Shown here: positions 32,821-44,900 of the stretch, piece by piece
Layout of the letters: each line of letters starts with the position of its first letter
Position numbering within the stretch: position 1 is the first letter of the stretch
Program-made: the position numbers and the translations under genes
The notes under the pieces: model-generated
The model's input: only the letters and a program-made list of their open reading frames with translations
What the model was told of the DNA's origin: nothing
The model's database searches: none
Source: Diospyros lotus
Taxonomy: Eukaryota; Streptophyta; Magnoliopsida; Ericales; Ebenaceae
Assembly: GCF_014633365.1 (NCBI RefSeq)
Contig: NC_068340.1
Coordinates: forward strand, 16,533,879-16,597,878
Direction of reading: 5' to 3'
DNA length: 64,000 nucleotides

Positions 32821-33379
32821 CCACTAATTCTCATTAATTACCCTTGAGACCCCTTAATTCCACTTAGGAATTTAATAATATCATTTGAGCCCTCCAAGAT
32901 CTAAATTAATTACTCTCAAGCCACTTAGATTCTTGAATTTCTCAAAAATTAATTATCGACATTTACTCGAGAATATCGACTTCGTCCCTGCGCCTGCGTG
33001 GGACCACTATTCGACCCGAAAGCGCTTTAGGGTTGCCTTACTAGAAAAATCGGACCACCCCTAGGGTCCCCTCAGCTTCCCGGAAGTCCGCTGCAACCAT
33101 TCAGTACTGGCACCCATTAGGGCTTATATAGAAATTATTCCAAAAATTATTCTCGATCGAACTGCTTCCAGCGTCATAAACCTCGCCTCGAGACGCTCAT
33201 CAATCTCTTGCCTTTTTCCCTGGACATCCAAGTCCCGGGACACTCCCTGCCGTCAATTCGGTAATTTTTATTAATTAATTACTCGAAACCGATTCTTGGG
33301 CTTCCCGAACCACCCGAGATCCTGACAACATAATCCAAATTTATTTATTTTTTTATACCATGTAATACTGGGTATTACA
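32821..33379 (-). repeat. minus-strand Del/Tekay-type LTR fragment
   Basis: Read on the minus strand from 33379 it begins 'tgtaatacccagtattac'. It then carries 'gggacttggatgtccagg' and 'gagcgtctcgaggcgag', both shared in modified form with the LTRs at 2979 and 49598. The left limit is approximate. Neither the partner LTR nor internal sequence is seen. Confidence 0.75.
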
Positions 33380-33560
33380 GTCGGAAGCCCCTCACCGTCC
33401 CCTAGACATTGAATATAGTCAGGCTCCAAAAAACTACGCCATCAAGGCTGCCAAAAATCCTACCTCGGAAAGCACAACACCAAATCTTGTCCTAGCCAAC
33501 AAACCCCTCCCGTGTATTAGCAACACACTTGAAAGATGAAGCACTTCGTCCCCATAATAC
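33380..33560 (-). repeat. second copy of the duplicated segment (partner 31035-31150)
   Basis: This is the longer copy of the pair, starting 'gtcggaagcccctcaccgtcccctagac'-like and ending near 'agcacttcgtcc'. It adjoins the minus-strand LTR start exactly, so this LTR may have entered within or beside a duplicated unit. Confidence 0.75.
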
Positions 33561-34720
33561 ATCTAGCACCACAAACTCGCATCATCTATAATCTCGAAGC
33601 CTACGCCATGTAATCCCCCAACTCCTCACCAGACGCAAACCTGGCACCTCGAGTCCTAGGATCGAACACTAAGCTCAATCAAGATCCACCACTTCTGCAA
33701 TCAAGCAGCAAAAAAAAAAAATAGGGGGGGGTTGCGATAAGTCCAAAGTTATGATGCTCCAAGCCAAACAAAGGTTAATTTGCGAAAAGGAAAATATGAT
33801 AAATCCAACTACAACAAAAGTTACGATACCACGAAATCGGATAAAACTGAGAAAACATCAAAAGCCTACGCGATTACAATCAAAGAAAGTAGTAAATTAG
33901 CCCAGCTCAGCTAAGGGCTCAGCATCGTTGGCGACACCTTCTACAGCTCATCCCACCTCGGGAATCTCCTTTGAAACCTCGACTCACGCCCCTTCGGTCG
34001 AGTCCACAAGATGGCAGCCCTCAACCCTCATGTACGGCCTGTAGGGCTGTAAGTCCAGGCTAGGGAACAAAGTCCACACTTGTAGAAGAGCTTCCTTGTA
34101 ACCCTCCAGATACTCATCTACGACATCCAACACCAGAGTCCTACCATCCTCTACCATTGATTGGTAACCCTGAGCACCGCCCGCAAATGGGAGACCTCCA
34201 CTCTTGAATCACGAAGCACTGCCCTCGCATCCTCATGATGGCGGATAAGACAACCCATGACCTCGCGGTAATGAGTCTACGACGCCTCTGACTCCTCCAA
34301 TCGCTGATGCAAGTTAATCGTCTCCTTAGCCACCATCTCTGTCGCATTGCCCTCTGCCGCCTCTTGGATACGCTCCACCTACTCTCGATGCGACCGCTTG
34401 AGGGCAACGACCTCTGAGCGAAATCCAAGCTCCACTGCCCGGTACTCTGCCAAAACCCCTAGGACCCGGTCCTCCACTCAACGGTATGCTGCATGACGGT
34501 CCTCGGAGGCAAGGGACACACCGACAGATGACACCCTAGCGGAAGACTATGCCCCTCGGGCTCTTCCTAACCAGTGGTCGTTCCTCATCATGAGTAATCA
34601 GAAAAGCGGGCCCGACAGTAGAGGATATCAGGCCAGTGATTGGAAGAGTGACGTCTCCTCCAGCCTTGTCGCTAGCATTCCCCTGATGACCAGTAGGGCT
34701 AACCTTTGACATCTTTTCGA
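33561..34720 (-). pseudogene. degenerate minus-strand coding region with coiled-coil-like composition
   Basis: On the minus strand from an ATG near 34712, a frame opens with 'MSKVSPTGHQGNASDKAGG'. Further on, other frames give a Glu/Arg/Ala-rich stretch such as 'HQRLEESEAS' and then 'VDEYLEGYKEALLQV' near 34090-34135. Several stops and frame changes break it. The composition recalls coiled-coil tails of gypsy-associated plant proteins, but I cannot assign a family. No motif identifies an enzyme. Confidence 0.35.
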
Positions 34721-36206
34721 TTCAAGCAGGAAATCGCCTCTATCAGTGAGAAAGGTTGGAAGAGCAGCACGCCTTTGGGAAAGAAATAATGAGAGCATAG
34801 AAGCGAGGAGACGTACCTTTTAAGGCCGTTTGCACATTGCGTCCGAAAGAAAAACGCCGTTAGACGTCTAGACAAAGCGTCAAGGGGCACTCCACCTATC
34901 ACACACCCATCACGCATTCAAATTTCCCAAGAAAACCAAAGGCCATCATACACACCTACAACAAGTGCCTGCCCCACATCCTAAAGCCCCGCGTGGTGTA
35001 CATCACAAGGGAACATCTCGCCGCCAAGGTCGGCCCCTACTCTACGAGGATCGAAACACAAGTCATAAGTTTAAACCCTGGGAAAAAATTTGCAGAAGAG
35101 AGCACAACTGTCGACGCATATCCTTAGTGGCCAACACCTTTCGCCTTCTCGAAACTACACGCAGCATAACCAGGCTGCCACCTGTCACGCATCCAAGGGA
35201 TTACGAGTCAGTCCAAATAGTACCCTCACCTTCCAGAAAAAGGGCCCTCGAATCTCAAGGCCATGTGCAGTGCAGACCGACACATAGAGAATATTCCCCT
35301 GCTTACTCATCTAGGGCCAACCTTAAAATGGCCCAGAGTCGTCACCCCAACAAAAACAAAATCGACTCAACCGACCACCTCGGTCTCGCCTAATCCGACC
35401 TTCCAAACTGTCGAGCATAGCAAAAATCGCTCAGGCTTCCTTTTTCTAGCTTTAATGCTCGTTGCTCAAGCATCTAACCTGTGGGGCTGTGGACCGTCCA
35501 GGCCCAATCTCGGCCCTTCCCTCAGACCCAATCTTAACCCTCTCCTTAGGCCCAATATCGACCCTCTCTTTAGGCCCAATCTGGTCTTCCCCCTGGATCC
35601 GGCCTTGGTCAAGCACCACACTTGCCATAGCATCATTGCAATCCCAATGGATATCTGCGCAACAGCCCTAGATCCTACCCTCATTAATGGCGGATCCCAT
35701 CCACATTAATAAGGGTCCCATCGCCACCATGCTACGAACCTCCACCGACGCCGGATACCCAGTCCTATCACCTGTAAGCGCATGTCTCATGCATGCAGGA
35801 GGACATCTCCTTCTATATCAGCCAGCTCTCTTCAAAGCCAATGTATGTTCTCATTTCTTACCTGCTAATACACAGTCTCATCTTACTCTCTTACTCACTC
35901 GACCGTTAGAGTCCTTGCAGGTGTCAGCCACCCCCCGGAAGGACCTGTCACGGAAGCCCACACCCTGTCTCTGATCGTCCCCCTATTTTGGTTAGGAAGG
36001 AACACTTGTTATAATTATACTCCTATTTTAATTTTAAAATTGGTTTAATTGAATATTTATGTATAATTTGTGGTTATATGCAGGTTTAGATGAAAATGAA
36101 ATTTAAAGAGGAATTAGGGGTAAATTAGAAATTTTAGAAAAAAACAATATTCCCCTTTAATTTTTAACAAAAGAAATTAAATTAAAAAGAATTTACAATA
36201 TATATA
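34721..36206. other. no supported gene; spacer with a short tandem repeat
   Basis: Open frames here (for example 34965-35393 and 35263-35709) lack recognisable motifs and overlap one another on both strands. The only clear structure is the tandem repeat at 35499-35595. From 36000 on, base composition turns AT-rich. Confidence 0.5.
35499..35595 (+). repeat. 24/25-bp tandem repeat, four units
   Basis: Four imperfect units share 'aggcccaatctcgaccctct', giving a Pro/Asn/Leu-rich repeat in the overlapping frame (PNLGPSLRPNLNPLLRPN). It looks like a minisatellite. Confidence 0.8.
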
Positions 36207-39066
36207 TCTATATAATAAGGGAGGATGGTTTTTGAAAATGAGAGACAAATGTGAGGGGGATATTCTTTTGATGGTTGAGATCAATGAATTGTTGAGATCA
36301 ATGGCTCAGATCAATTCTTTTTCCCCCCAAAACCATCCCATCTTCCCTCACCTCACGCACACACTCTGCCCAACCCGCTAACACACCCACTTACTGTCTC
36401 TCTATCTCCCTATCTCTTTCTGTCTCTCAAAATCACCCACCCACGCCATCATCGCCCCCCCCCCCCGTCGCACCCCACCGGCAGTCGCTCAATCGTCATC
36501 ACCCCCCACCGCTCAGCCCTATCGTCGTCGCCCCCCATCAGCTGTACTGCCTCTCCCAATTTGAGATCTAGGTTTGTTATGAAGCTTACTTCAAATGAAA
36601 ACAAGCGCTGGAAGCAATCAACGGAGGCTTGTAGCGATGGATGACGAAGACGTTCAATTGGTGAATGAGAAGGCTAGATGAGGTCGTTGGCAACAGCGGT
36701 CAACGAAAAACAGAGGAGGAAGCCAAGTAGGGGGGCGATGATTGAGAAATCACGGTGGTTAGTGGCGCTCGATGGTAACCGATGGGTGAGTTGCAGCAAA
36801 AAGACCGAGCATCCATGATGTAGGAGGGCCTAACGGATAAGAAGAACGAACCTGGAGTGATGGCTGTTGAAAGCGGTGGATGGCAGTGACGAGAAAGGCA
36901 GCGATTCGAACTGCGGCGGTGGCTGGACGTGGTCGACGATGGCCGTCGCCCCCCGCCAATGCCAGTCGGACCACCTTTGCCCCCCCTCCCCCCACTCGGC
37001 CACCACTCCTACTGTAAGTTGCCTTTTCTTTTCTTACAGTGTATTTCTTTAAGATGGAGTCAGAGATTCTGAAATCCACTTTCGTGTCATCTTCAAATCG
37101 ATTTTATCATTTATATATATATGTGTATATATATATATGTGCGAGGCTGTGAGGCTTGACTTTATTAAGGTTATTAAGGCTGTGTGGCTTGACTTTATCG
37201 AGGTGGGGACGACGGTGGTGCTAACCTGTTTGTGTATGTATATATCACTATGTGTGTGTATGGCTTGAAGCTCAGTGTGTGTGTGTATTACTCATTGTGT
37301 ATATTTCTTTGCCTGATGCTCACTGTGTGTGTGTATTTTTCACTATGCGCATGTAATATATGATTCAATTTGATTATGTATGAATTATTTCAGGGATTGG
37401 TTAAATTAATATATTAAGATTTATAATATATATTGGTATATATTGATATTGGTATATATTGATAGTTCAAATAATATATATTTCTGTAATCCCGATTCAA
37501 TTTTGTTCACAATATATTATAAATTAAAATTAATTTGTATATATTTCTGTAGTCCTAAAAATTGTTAATTAAATGTAACATAAATTGTTAATCAAATTTG
37601 AGAGATCATACTTTTAAAAATTAGAAAGAGTATGACACTGATATACATGATGCTCTTAATTCTAATTTTTTTTATATTTAATTTATAATTTTAATTTTGA
37701 ATTTTGTTTTTCATCTTTATTTCATGTAATATAGCTTTAGTTTTAATTAAATTTATATTCTGATACTCTTAACCCTCATAATTTATGTAGGATGATTTTT
37801 TTTATTTTTTTATTTTAAATTTAAAATCATGTTAAAAATAAAACATCAAGCCCAATTTGCCCAAAGCCCACTTTGCCTTAAAAACATAATATGTTATTAT
37901 TATCATCATCATACCTTAAAAACATCAAGCCTAATTTGCCCAAAGCCCACTTAATCCAACATCAATGGTGAATCAAATTGGAAAATTTCAATCTAAATGC
38001 TAATTTCACATTAACTGTGAATACATGGCATTAGAAAATAATAAATGTTATTTTATTTTTAATTAAACTATTCTTAAAAGTATTTAAATGTAAATTGTTC
38101 TTACCCATGTGTCATAGTCAATGGCAGTGGCAGCAGTTGTCGTGAGAGTGAGGGTGATTTGTTGTGTACCTCTTCGAAAAATTTGTTTGAAAAGGAAGGG
38201 ATTGTTTGTTTGGAAAAATTTAAAAAGGAAGCGAGGGTGATTTTTAAACTCACTTAAAAAAAAATACCATTCAAATGTATGTGTTGTGTGATTCTAAAAA
38301 GAAAGGAATCGTTTTAATATTTATGTGTAACATTATTATGTTTTTTTTTTTTTTTTTTGCACCTTTTTAAGGGAGCATAATATTCTATTGTTAGGTTTAT
38401 GTGTCTCAAATGGGTTGCTTTATTATTTGGGGCTTTGTACTCTAGTTTGTTTTGGCTTCTTGTTTTGGTTTGGTTTCTGATTTGAGAGTGGCTGAGAGGA
38501 TCTTGTGCGTGTATTGTGTAAATCCCTTGTATATATTAGTGGATTGACTAGAGGCGGATCCTCTACCGTAAGTAGGATTCTTTCGAATCTAAATACGTAT
38601 ATCGTTGTGTTCTTGCGTTCGTTTTCTGTTTCTCTTTTTACTGCACTTGCTCTTGGTTGGTTTGGCCGGTTGTACAGGTTACAATACATTAACATCTATG
38701 TTGTATTTTAAAATATTCAGGTGAATATATATGTGTGTGTATTACTTTAATTTCCTCTATATTTGGACTTTACATTTGATAATTATTCATACTAAGTTTT
38801 GATTTTAGTTTTAATTTTATTTCTATAAAATTGTGCTTCGATTTTAATTTTATCATTTATTCTAAAGGTACATCTATTCTAAAGATTGGGTTGGCCTTTT
38901 ATCATTTTGGTTTATATATATTTTTTCTCCTCTTGATTGTAACCCATTAAATATTTTCTATCCATGACAGTTATTTATTTAAATAAAATATTAAATTTTA
39001 TTATTTGATTTGGTAGCAACTGATTTGGAAATAACATTTCATTGTCAATGAAATCCATGTTAACCC

Positions 39067-39380
39067 TTATTATATAACCAAATATTTTTAGGTTGAAGAC
39101 TTACACCGAACCGTTATGGACAATATCACTATTTTTTGTCAAGTAAATTTTTTTTTCTACATATAAATTTAAGTACCTCTCTTATAATGTAAGGCCTATT
39201 TTTTTTTTTTTTAAACTTATCATATCTAATTTTCTTCTAATAAAATATTTTTTTTCTCATACTTTATAGGTGGATGAAGACTTACACCGAACCGTAATAT
39301 CAATTCCGTTTACTAATTTTTTTTTATTTATGTGTATAAATTTTTATCTATCACTCTAAAGTGTTTATATGTATAGGTTT
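39067..39380 (+). repeat. direct duplication with 'gaagacttacaccgaaccgt'
   Basis: The core 'gaagacttacaccgaaccgt' occurs near 39097 and again near 39277, about 180 bases apart, with related T-rich sequence after each copy. The function is unknown. Confidence 0.7.
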
Positions 39381-39489
39381 GATTTCTTTAAGAAAGAAAT
39401 ATGAATGTTATTATTCACGATGAGCGTGACCTTGATACTATTTGCATTCGTGAGGTAAGTCTAAAGGTCACTTGAACATTGTATATACA

Positions 39490-39518
39490 CTAGCATATAC
39501 CCATGCCTAAAGGCATGG
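39490..39518 (-). other. second Helitron-like 3' terminus, minus orientation
   Basis: Read on the minus strand, the perfect hairpin 'ccatgcctttaggcatgg' is followed by 'gtatatg' and CTAG, then T. This is a canonical Helitron 3' end. No matching TC end was found at higher coordinates within the window. Confidence 0.5.
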
Positions 39519-39757
39519 TGTAAGTAATATTAACAGTGTGTGTGAGAATATGTATATGTCTATGTGTGTATGTGTGTGTGTTCGCGACCATGAAGGGAGG
39601 AAGCGGCCATCAACAGTGCGGAGGGGTGGCCATCAACGGCAACGAGCAGGGGAGGGGGGTGGCGGGCGCCATGGCTATTGGGGAGGGGGGAGAGGGGGTG
39701 CTGACTCACAGGGTTTGAGGAACTCGGGATTCGGAAAGTCAGGGAACCTGGGTTCCC

Positions 39758-39950
39758 CGAACCCAACGTCCGCCATGGGTGGTTGCCAACGCCCCCCTGC
39801 CCGCCGAACGTTGGTGGCCGCCTCCAACCCCCTTCGGCCATAAACGTTCCTCGAACCCAGCAGCTGTCATGGGTGGCCGCCAACGCCCCTCCACCCGGTC
39901 GCTGATGGCCGCCACCAACCCCACCTTGCCCGTCGTTGACGGTCGTCTCC
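39758..39950. repeat. GC-rich direct duplication, about 95-bp period
   Basis: 'cgaacccaacgtccgccatg' at 39758 recurs as 'cgaacccagcagctgtcatg' at 39853. Both copies are followed by 'ggtgg' and 'gccaacgccccc/t', and then by a 'gtggccgcc'-type stretch. It produces overlapping Pro/Arg-rich open frames on both strands, which I do not call genes. Confidence 0.7.
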
Positions 39951-40281
39951 CCCCATCGTTAATATAATTTACACCGTGCCACCGTTCCTTTTATTTAAAT
40001 ACACATGCCTCTATTCTAAAGATACATATATTCTGTGCCTTTACACAATGTATTTTAATTTTAATATTATTTATATTATATCTTTAGGCGTGTTTATATT
40101 CATTTTTTGATAATTTCGTGTTTAAGAACTATATACATTGTCTTCAGATACGTGATATAAGTGAGTTTAGGTTTTCAGTTTAGTACATGTTCGAGTTCAA
40201 TGCTTGATTATTTCATGTTCAAATTTAATGTTCGATTTTTTTTTTATTTGCACCGTGCCTTTAGACACGGGTTATCTCTTG

Positions 40282-40292
40282 TAAATCTATAT

Positions 40293-40323
<31 letters not shown>

Positions 40324-41038
40324 GTTCATGCGTGCATGCCCTATAATATAACATGTATATACTATATATAATATAATATAATGCGTGAATTGGATGCGTG
40401 ATGGTGGAGTTGAAGACAAGTTCAATTTAAAGCCTACATGTTCAAGCCTAAATTGAAGTCCAGTATGAAGGCCCACTATTTGAAATTATAAGGTCAGCCA
40501 CGTGTAATTGTGAAAACCAATTTGAGGCAGCCATGAAGAATTAAATTGAAGAATTGGCCTAGCAAGTCAAAGCCCAGCAGCTTGAGAAATGCAGTCTCCT
40601 CACTGTAAATTCATTCAGGTGCATGGGCATTTCAGAGGTGCATTAGACGCATATATACACGGCTACAGCGCTGAAAAAGGAAGTCTCCTAGCGGCATTTT
40701 CAGACAGTAATAAGGGAGCAGAGTACATAGGAAGGAGGAATTCTCGGACAGCAAGGGGGCCGCTGTTCTTCTTTAAAATTTCTGTCATTCTGTTATGTTC
40801 TTGAATTTATTCTTCAGTTCCGTGTTATTTCAATTCTTATTTTTCGATTCGCTGTTCTTACATTTCACGCACAGTTTCTGCAATTTAATTTGTCTATTTC
40901 AATACTGGAATTTCTTTTCCCTATTCTTAATTTCAATACTTTAAATTCCAATATTTAATTTCCATATTTTAATTATTGTCATTTAATTTTAAGCACTTAA
41001 ATACTTGCAATTTTAATTTCTGTCAATTAAATTCTATT
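40282..41038. other. left part of an Athila-like LTR region, no gene
   Basis: A TA-rich microsatellite (about 40288-40325) is followed by 'tatatacacggctac' (TATA-like, near 40650) and a long C/T- and A-rich stretch. Its sequence style continues after the Copia insertion at 46741, up to a primer-site-like motif at 47444. I take 40400-41038 plus 46741-47440 as one LTR/leader region of an Athila/Tat element. The left border is unknown. Confidence 0.45.
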
Positions 41039-41740
41039 TGTTGTATTTGAGTAAAGCTTCAAAACGGTAGCGTTTTGGTAGGGTAATTGGGCCTTTTTGG
41101 CAACCCCCAAGGCTGCCCAAAACGGCAGCGTTTTGGGACCTGGGTGGAGGGCCAAAACGGCAACCGCCTTGCCGTTTCATTTGGCGTGCTTCTCTTTGTC
41201 TTTTAGCCTGCCTCTTCCCCGATCGTCGATGCTCTGCTTCACCTTTATACGATGCAATCTACACCGCTTGAGTCTCCTTTAAATCAGCTATAGTCACCTC
41301 GGGATCCGATGGAAGACGACCTCCAATTATCTGCATCAATTAGAGTTTGTTGTTCATTCTCTGTTTTCATTCTTTCTATATAGATGCTCTGTTTGTTTTT
41401 CCTCCCTAAGTTGTAAGCCTCTAATCTTAGCTTGTGGTTACAGGGCTGGTTTAATTTCTAAGAGATTGTTTTGTACAGTGAGATCTAAGAGTGTTCTTTG
41501 TTTGTAATTGGTGGATGTAAACGTTTTCATCCCTATAGTGAAATGAACTCCCTTTGCTGGAGCTCAATGTGAACGTAGCCCTCGTCAACGGGTGAACCAC
41601 GGTAAATCGTTTGTGTTTATGTTTTTGATTTATTTTATGTTTCAGTGTATGATTCAATCCATTTCTTTGTGTATGAAATAGGTTTATTTGTTTAAGTTAT
41701 AAAGGGTTGATCTAGGGTTGAGTTTCGTCTCTTCCCAACA
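41039..41740 (+). repeat. 5' LTR of the Copia element
   Basis: It runs from 'tgttgtatttgagt' to 'gtctcttcccaaca'. TGTT and AACA are the inverted ends. It contains two 'aacggcagcgttttgg'-type inverted motifs (near 41063 and 41119) that can pair with each other. Confidence 0.95.
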
Positions 41741-41741
41741 G

Positions 41742-41753
41742 TGGTATTAGAGA
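41742..41753 (+). promoter_or_regulatory. primer binding site of the Copia element
   Basis: 'tggtattagaga' follows the 5' LTR by one base and is a diverged tRNA-iMet site. Confidence 0.8.
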
Positions 41754-41930
41754 CTTTATACTTGCAGTACCTACGACTATGTTTTGTCTCAGTTAGGGTT
41801 TACTGTTGAGGTGTCATTTTTCCTTAGGTTCCTAGGGTTTTTTGAAAGTCTCTCGTCGGTCTATTATTTTTGCTGAGTGAGTCTTGGTCAGTGTCTAGGG
41901 TTTCCTAGGGTACCTTCGTGCAAGGTAAAG

Positions 41931-44900
41931 ATGACATCAACTCGATTTGAAATTGGTACATTCAATGGTAAAAGCGATTTCGATAGTTGGAAAAGAAGAT
42001 GAGAATCCTGCTCTCTCATCATAAAGTGCTTATTGCATTTGAATCCAATGAAGAAAAATGGATAGCAGAACATCTCGCAAGAGCTGCTGAGGTAAGGGAA
42101 GAAGAATTCAATCTTATTTTTCTATATCTTGGTGATAGTGTTATACGTAAAGTAGATGGAATGAATACCCCTCTTGAACTATGGAATAAACTTGACTCGT
42201 TATACTATGTTTTGTCTACTCCAAATTTAGTTTATTTAAAGGGTATGCTATTTAACTTTAAGATGAATGTTTCTAAATCTATGGATGAAAACATATATAG
42301 ATGAGTTTACCAAACTTAGTTTACTGTTAAGAGGAACAGATCAAGCCCTTGGTGATACAAGTGAGGCTATGATCCTTTTAAACTCACTGCCTGATGAATA
42401 TAATGTGGTTAAACATGCTTTACAATATACTGGTATTGTGCTTAGTCTAAACCTTGTTATTTCTGGAATTAAGGCAAGAGAGTTAGAACTAAATTCCTCT
42501 AAGAAACCAGCTAACAACTTGTTTGTTAAAGGTAAACCTGATAAAAGAAATAACACAGGGAATAGTAATCAAACTATGGGTTCAACATCTAAGGGTAAAG
42601 GTAAAAAGGGTAAGCAAAAGCCTAAATGGAAATGCTACCATTGTGGGAAAGAGGGTCACATAAAGAAATAGTGTTATGACTTGTTAAAGAAACAAAAAAA
42701 AAGAGGGGGGGGGATGCATCGGTAGCTGCAATCAGCTCTAATAACCTAGCTGAAGTTCTTACTGTTTCTAGTTCAACAATTGCTAATGAATGGATAATGG
42801 ACTCTGGTTGTTTATTCCATATGTGCCCAAACATTGAGTGGTTTCAAAATTTTAGTAACAAAGAAACGGGAACTGTTTATATGGGTAACAATCAAACTTG
42901 TTGTGTTCAAGGCATATGAGATATATCTTTTAAAATGCATGATAATAGAATTAAGATACTCACTAATGTTAGATACGTGCCTGGATTAAAAAGAAATCTC
43001 ATATCTCTTGGTACCTTAGATGAATTAGGTTATTCATATAAAGCAGAAAATGAGAATATGCATGTCTTTAAGGACAAACACCTAATTCTCACTGGTACTA
43101 AAAAGCATGGTCTATATCTTTTAAATGATTATTCATTATCCCCTGTTAATGTTTCAACTACATGCATGGCTAAAGCTGATAAGACAGATCTCTGGCACTT
43201 GAGACTTAGTCACATGAGCCAGAAAGGTCTGTGGTTCAGTGCCTACAGATCCTTTGAACTTTTGTGATTCATGCATCCTAAGCAAGTAACACAGGATGAG
43301 TTTCCATAAAGGAACTCATCTAGCGAAGGTATGCTTAAAGTATGTGCATGCTGATTTGTGGGGTCCCTCTCAAAAGCCTACTCTCAGTGGGAACAGATAC
43401 TTTCTATCCATTGTGGATGACTTTACAAGGAAGGTTTGGGTTTTTCCTCTTAGAACTAAGGATCAAACTTTAGACAAATTTAAGACATGGAAAGCCTTAG
43501 TAGAAAACCAATCTGACAAGAGGGTTAAAACTCTAAGACCTGACAATGGACTAGAATTCTGTAATAGAGACTTTGATGAGTTTTGTGACTCTCATGGCAT
43601 TGTTAGGCATAAAACCGTGAGAAACACACCCCAATAAAATGGGGTGGCTGAGAGAATGAACAGGACTTTGTTAGAGAAGGTTAGGTGTCTTCTGTTTACA
43701 GCTGGACTACCAAAAACTTTCTAGGGAGAAGCCTTCTCCACTGCTGCCCACTTGATAAACCGTAGCCCTTCCACTGTGTTAAACTTAAAGTGTCCTGAAG
43801 AAAAATGGACAGGCAGAAAACTAAATTTCAATTACCTCAAAGGTTTTGGTTGCAAGGCATATGCCCACTAATCAGTGGGAAAGTTGGATCCTAGATCCAT
43901 CAAATGTGTTTTTATGGGGTACCAAGATGGTACAAAAGGATATAGGTTGTGAGATAGAAGTTCAGGTGGATTTAAGATAATAATAAGCATAGATGTTATA
44001 TTTAATGAATCCATTTTTCCCTGTAAATCATAAAATTTGGAAGACTATCCCACACCTAGCACCCCAGATGATTTCCTTATAACTGGTAATACCCAAAATG
44101 AGGTAGAGCAACCGGAAATCGTTCATAATCTGCCGGCTACTTCCTTCTCAAATGTTTCAAACCCTAAAGTTGACATACCCTCTGATCATGAAAGTGATCA
44201 TGAGGAGCCATCTGTAGCCCCTGAAGGTAAGGAAGAGCAATATGACTCTCCTCAACAGAACCTAAGGGACTACCAGCTAGTAAGGGACAGAAGCAAGAGG
44301 GCTATAAGGCCTCCTACAAGATATTCCTACTAAGATTTAGTTTACTGTGCCTTAGTGGCAGGTTTGGAGATGAGGAATAGTGAGCCTACCTCTTATGAGG
44401 AGGCTGTCAGCTCCCATGACTGCTTGAAATGGAAGCAAGCTATGGACAAAGAGATGAACTCCTTGATAACCAACAACACTTGGGAATTGGTCCCAAGACC
44501 TTAGAAACAAAACCTAATAAAGTGTAAGTGGCTGTTCAAAGTTAAAGAAGGTATGTTACCCTCTAATCCCTTAAGATTTAAAGCTAGACTAGTAGCTAAA
44601 GGGTTTACCCAGAGGGAAGGCATTGATTATACTGAAATATTTTCTCTTGTTGTCAAATTTAAAACTATTCGAATGATACTTGCATTAGTTGTTTAGTATA
44701 ATTTATAATCAGAATAGCTGGATGTTAAAACTGCCTTCTTGCATGGGGACTTAGAAGAACTAATTTATATGGATCATCCTATTGGTTATGTTAACAAAAA
44801 ACATCCTGATTATGTTTGTTTGTTAAAAAAGTCTTTGTATGGGTTAAAACAATCTCCACGTCAATGGTATAAAAAATTTGACAACTTTGCAACTAGGATT

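Larger units (their letters stand above)
36207..40281 (+). mobile_element. probable Helitron, about 4.1 kb, degenerate 3' end
   Basis: The left end is A|TCTATATAATAAGGGAGG. The right end has a near-perfect hairpin 'ccgtgcctttagacacgg' (40253-40270), then 'gttatctcttg|t' at 40281. Helitrons start with TC, end with a hairpin and CTRR, and insert between A and T. Here the last four bases are CTTG, one change from CTAG. The inside holds gene-like but unrecognised sequence (36300-37060), an LTR-like piece near 38440-38690 and GC-rich duplications, as expected of a capturing Helitron. No Rep/helicase domain is recognised, so if real it is non-autonomous. The pairing of these two ends is inferred. 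Confidence 0.45.

Noticed and set aside
34965..35974. Plus-strand frames of 95-148 codons
   Set aside because: They overlap in different frames, include a tandem repeat, and show no motif.
36759..37079. 106-codon minus frame as a gene
   Set aside because: No recognisable domain. The region may be captured gene DNA inside the putative Helitron, but the protein itself is unsupported.
39536..39967. Several overlapping Gly/Arg/Pro-rich frames on both strands
   Set aside because: They come from a GC-rich 95-bp duplication; no frame stands out and no motif is found.
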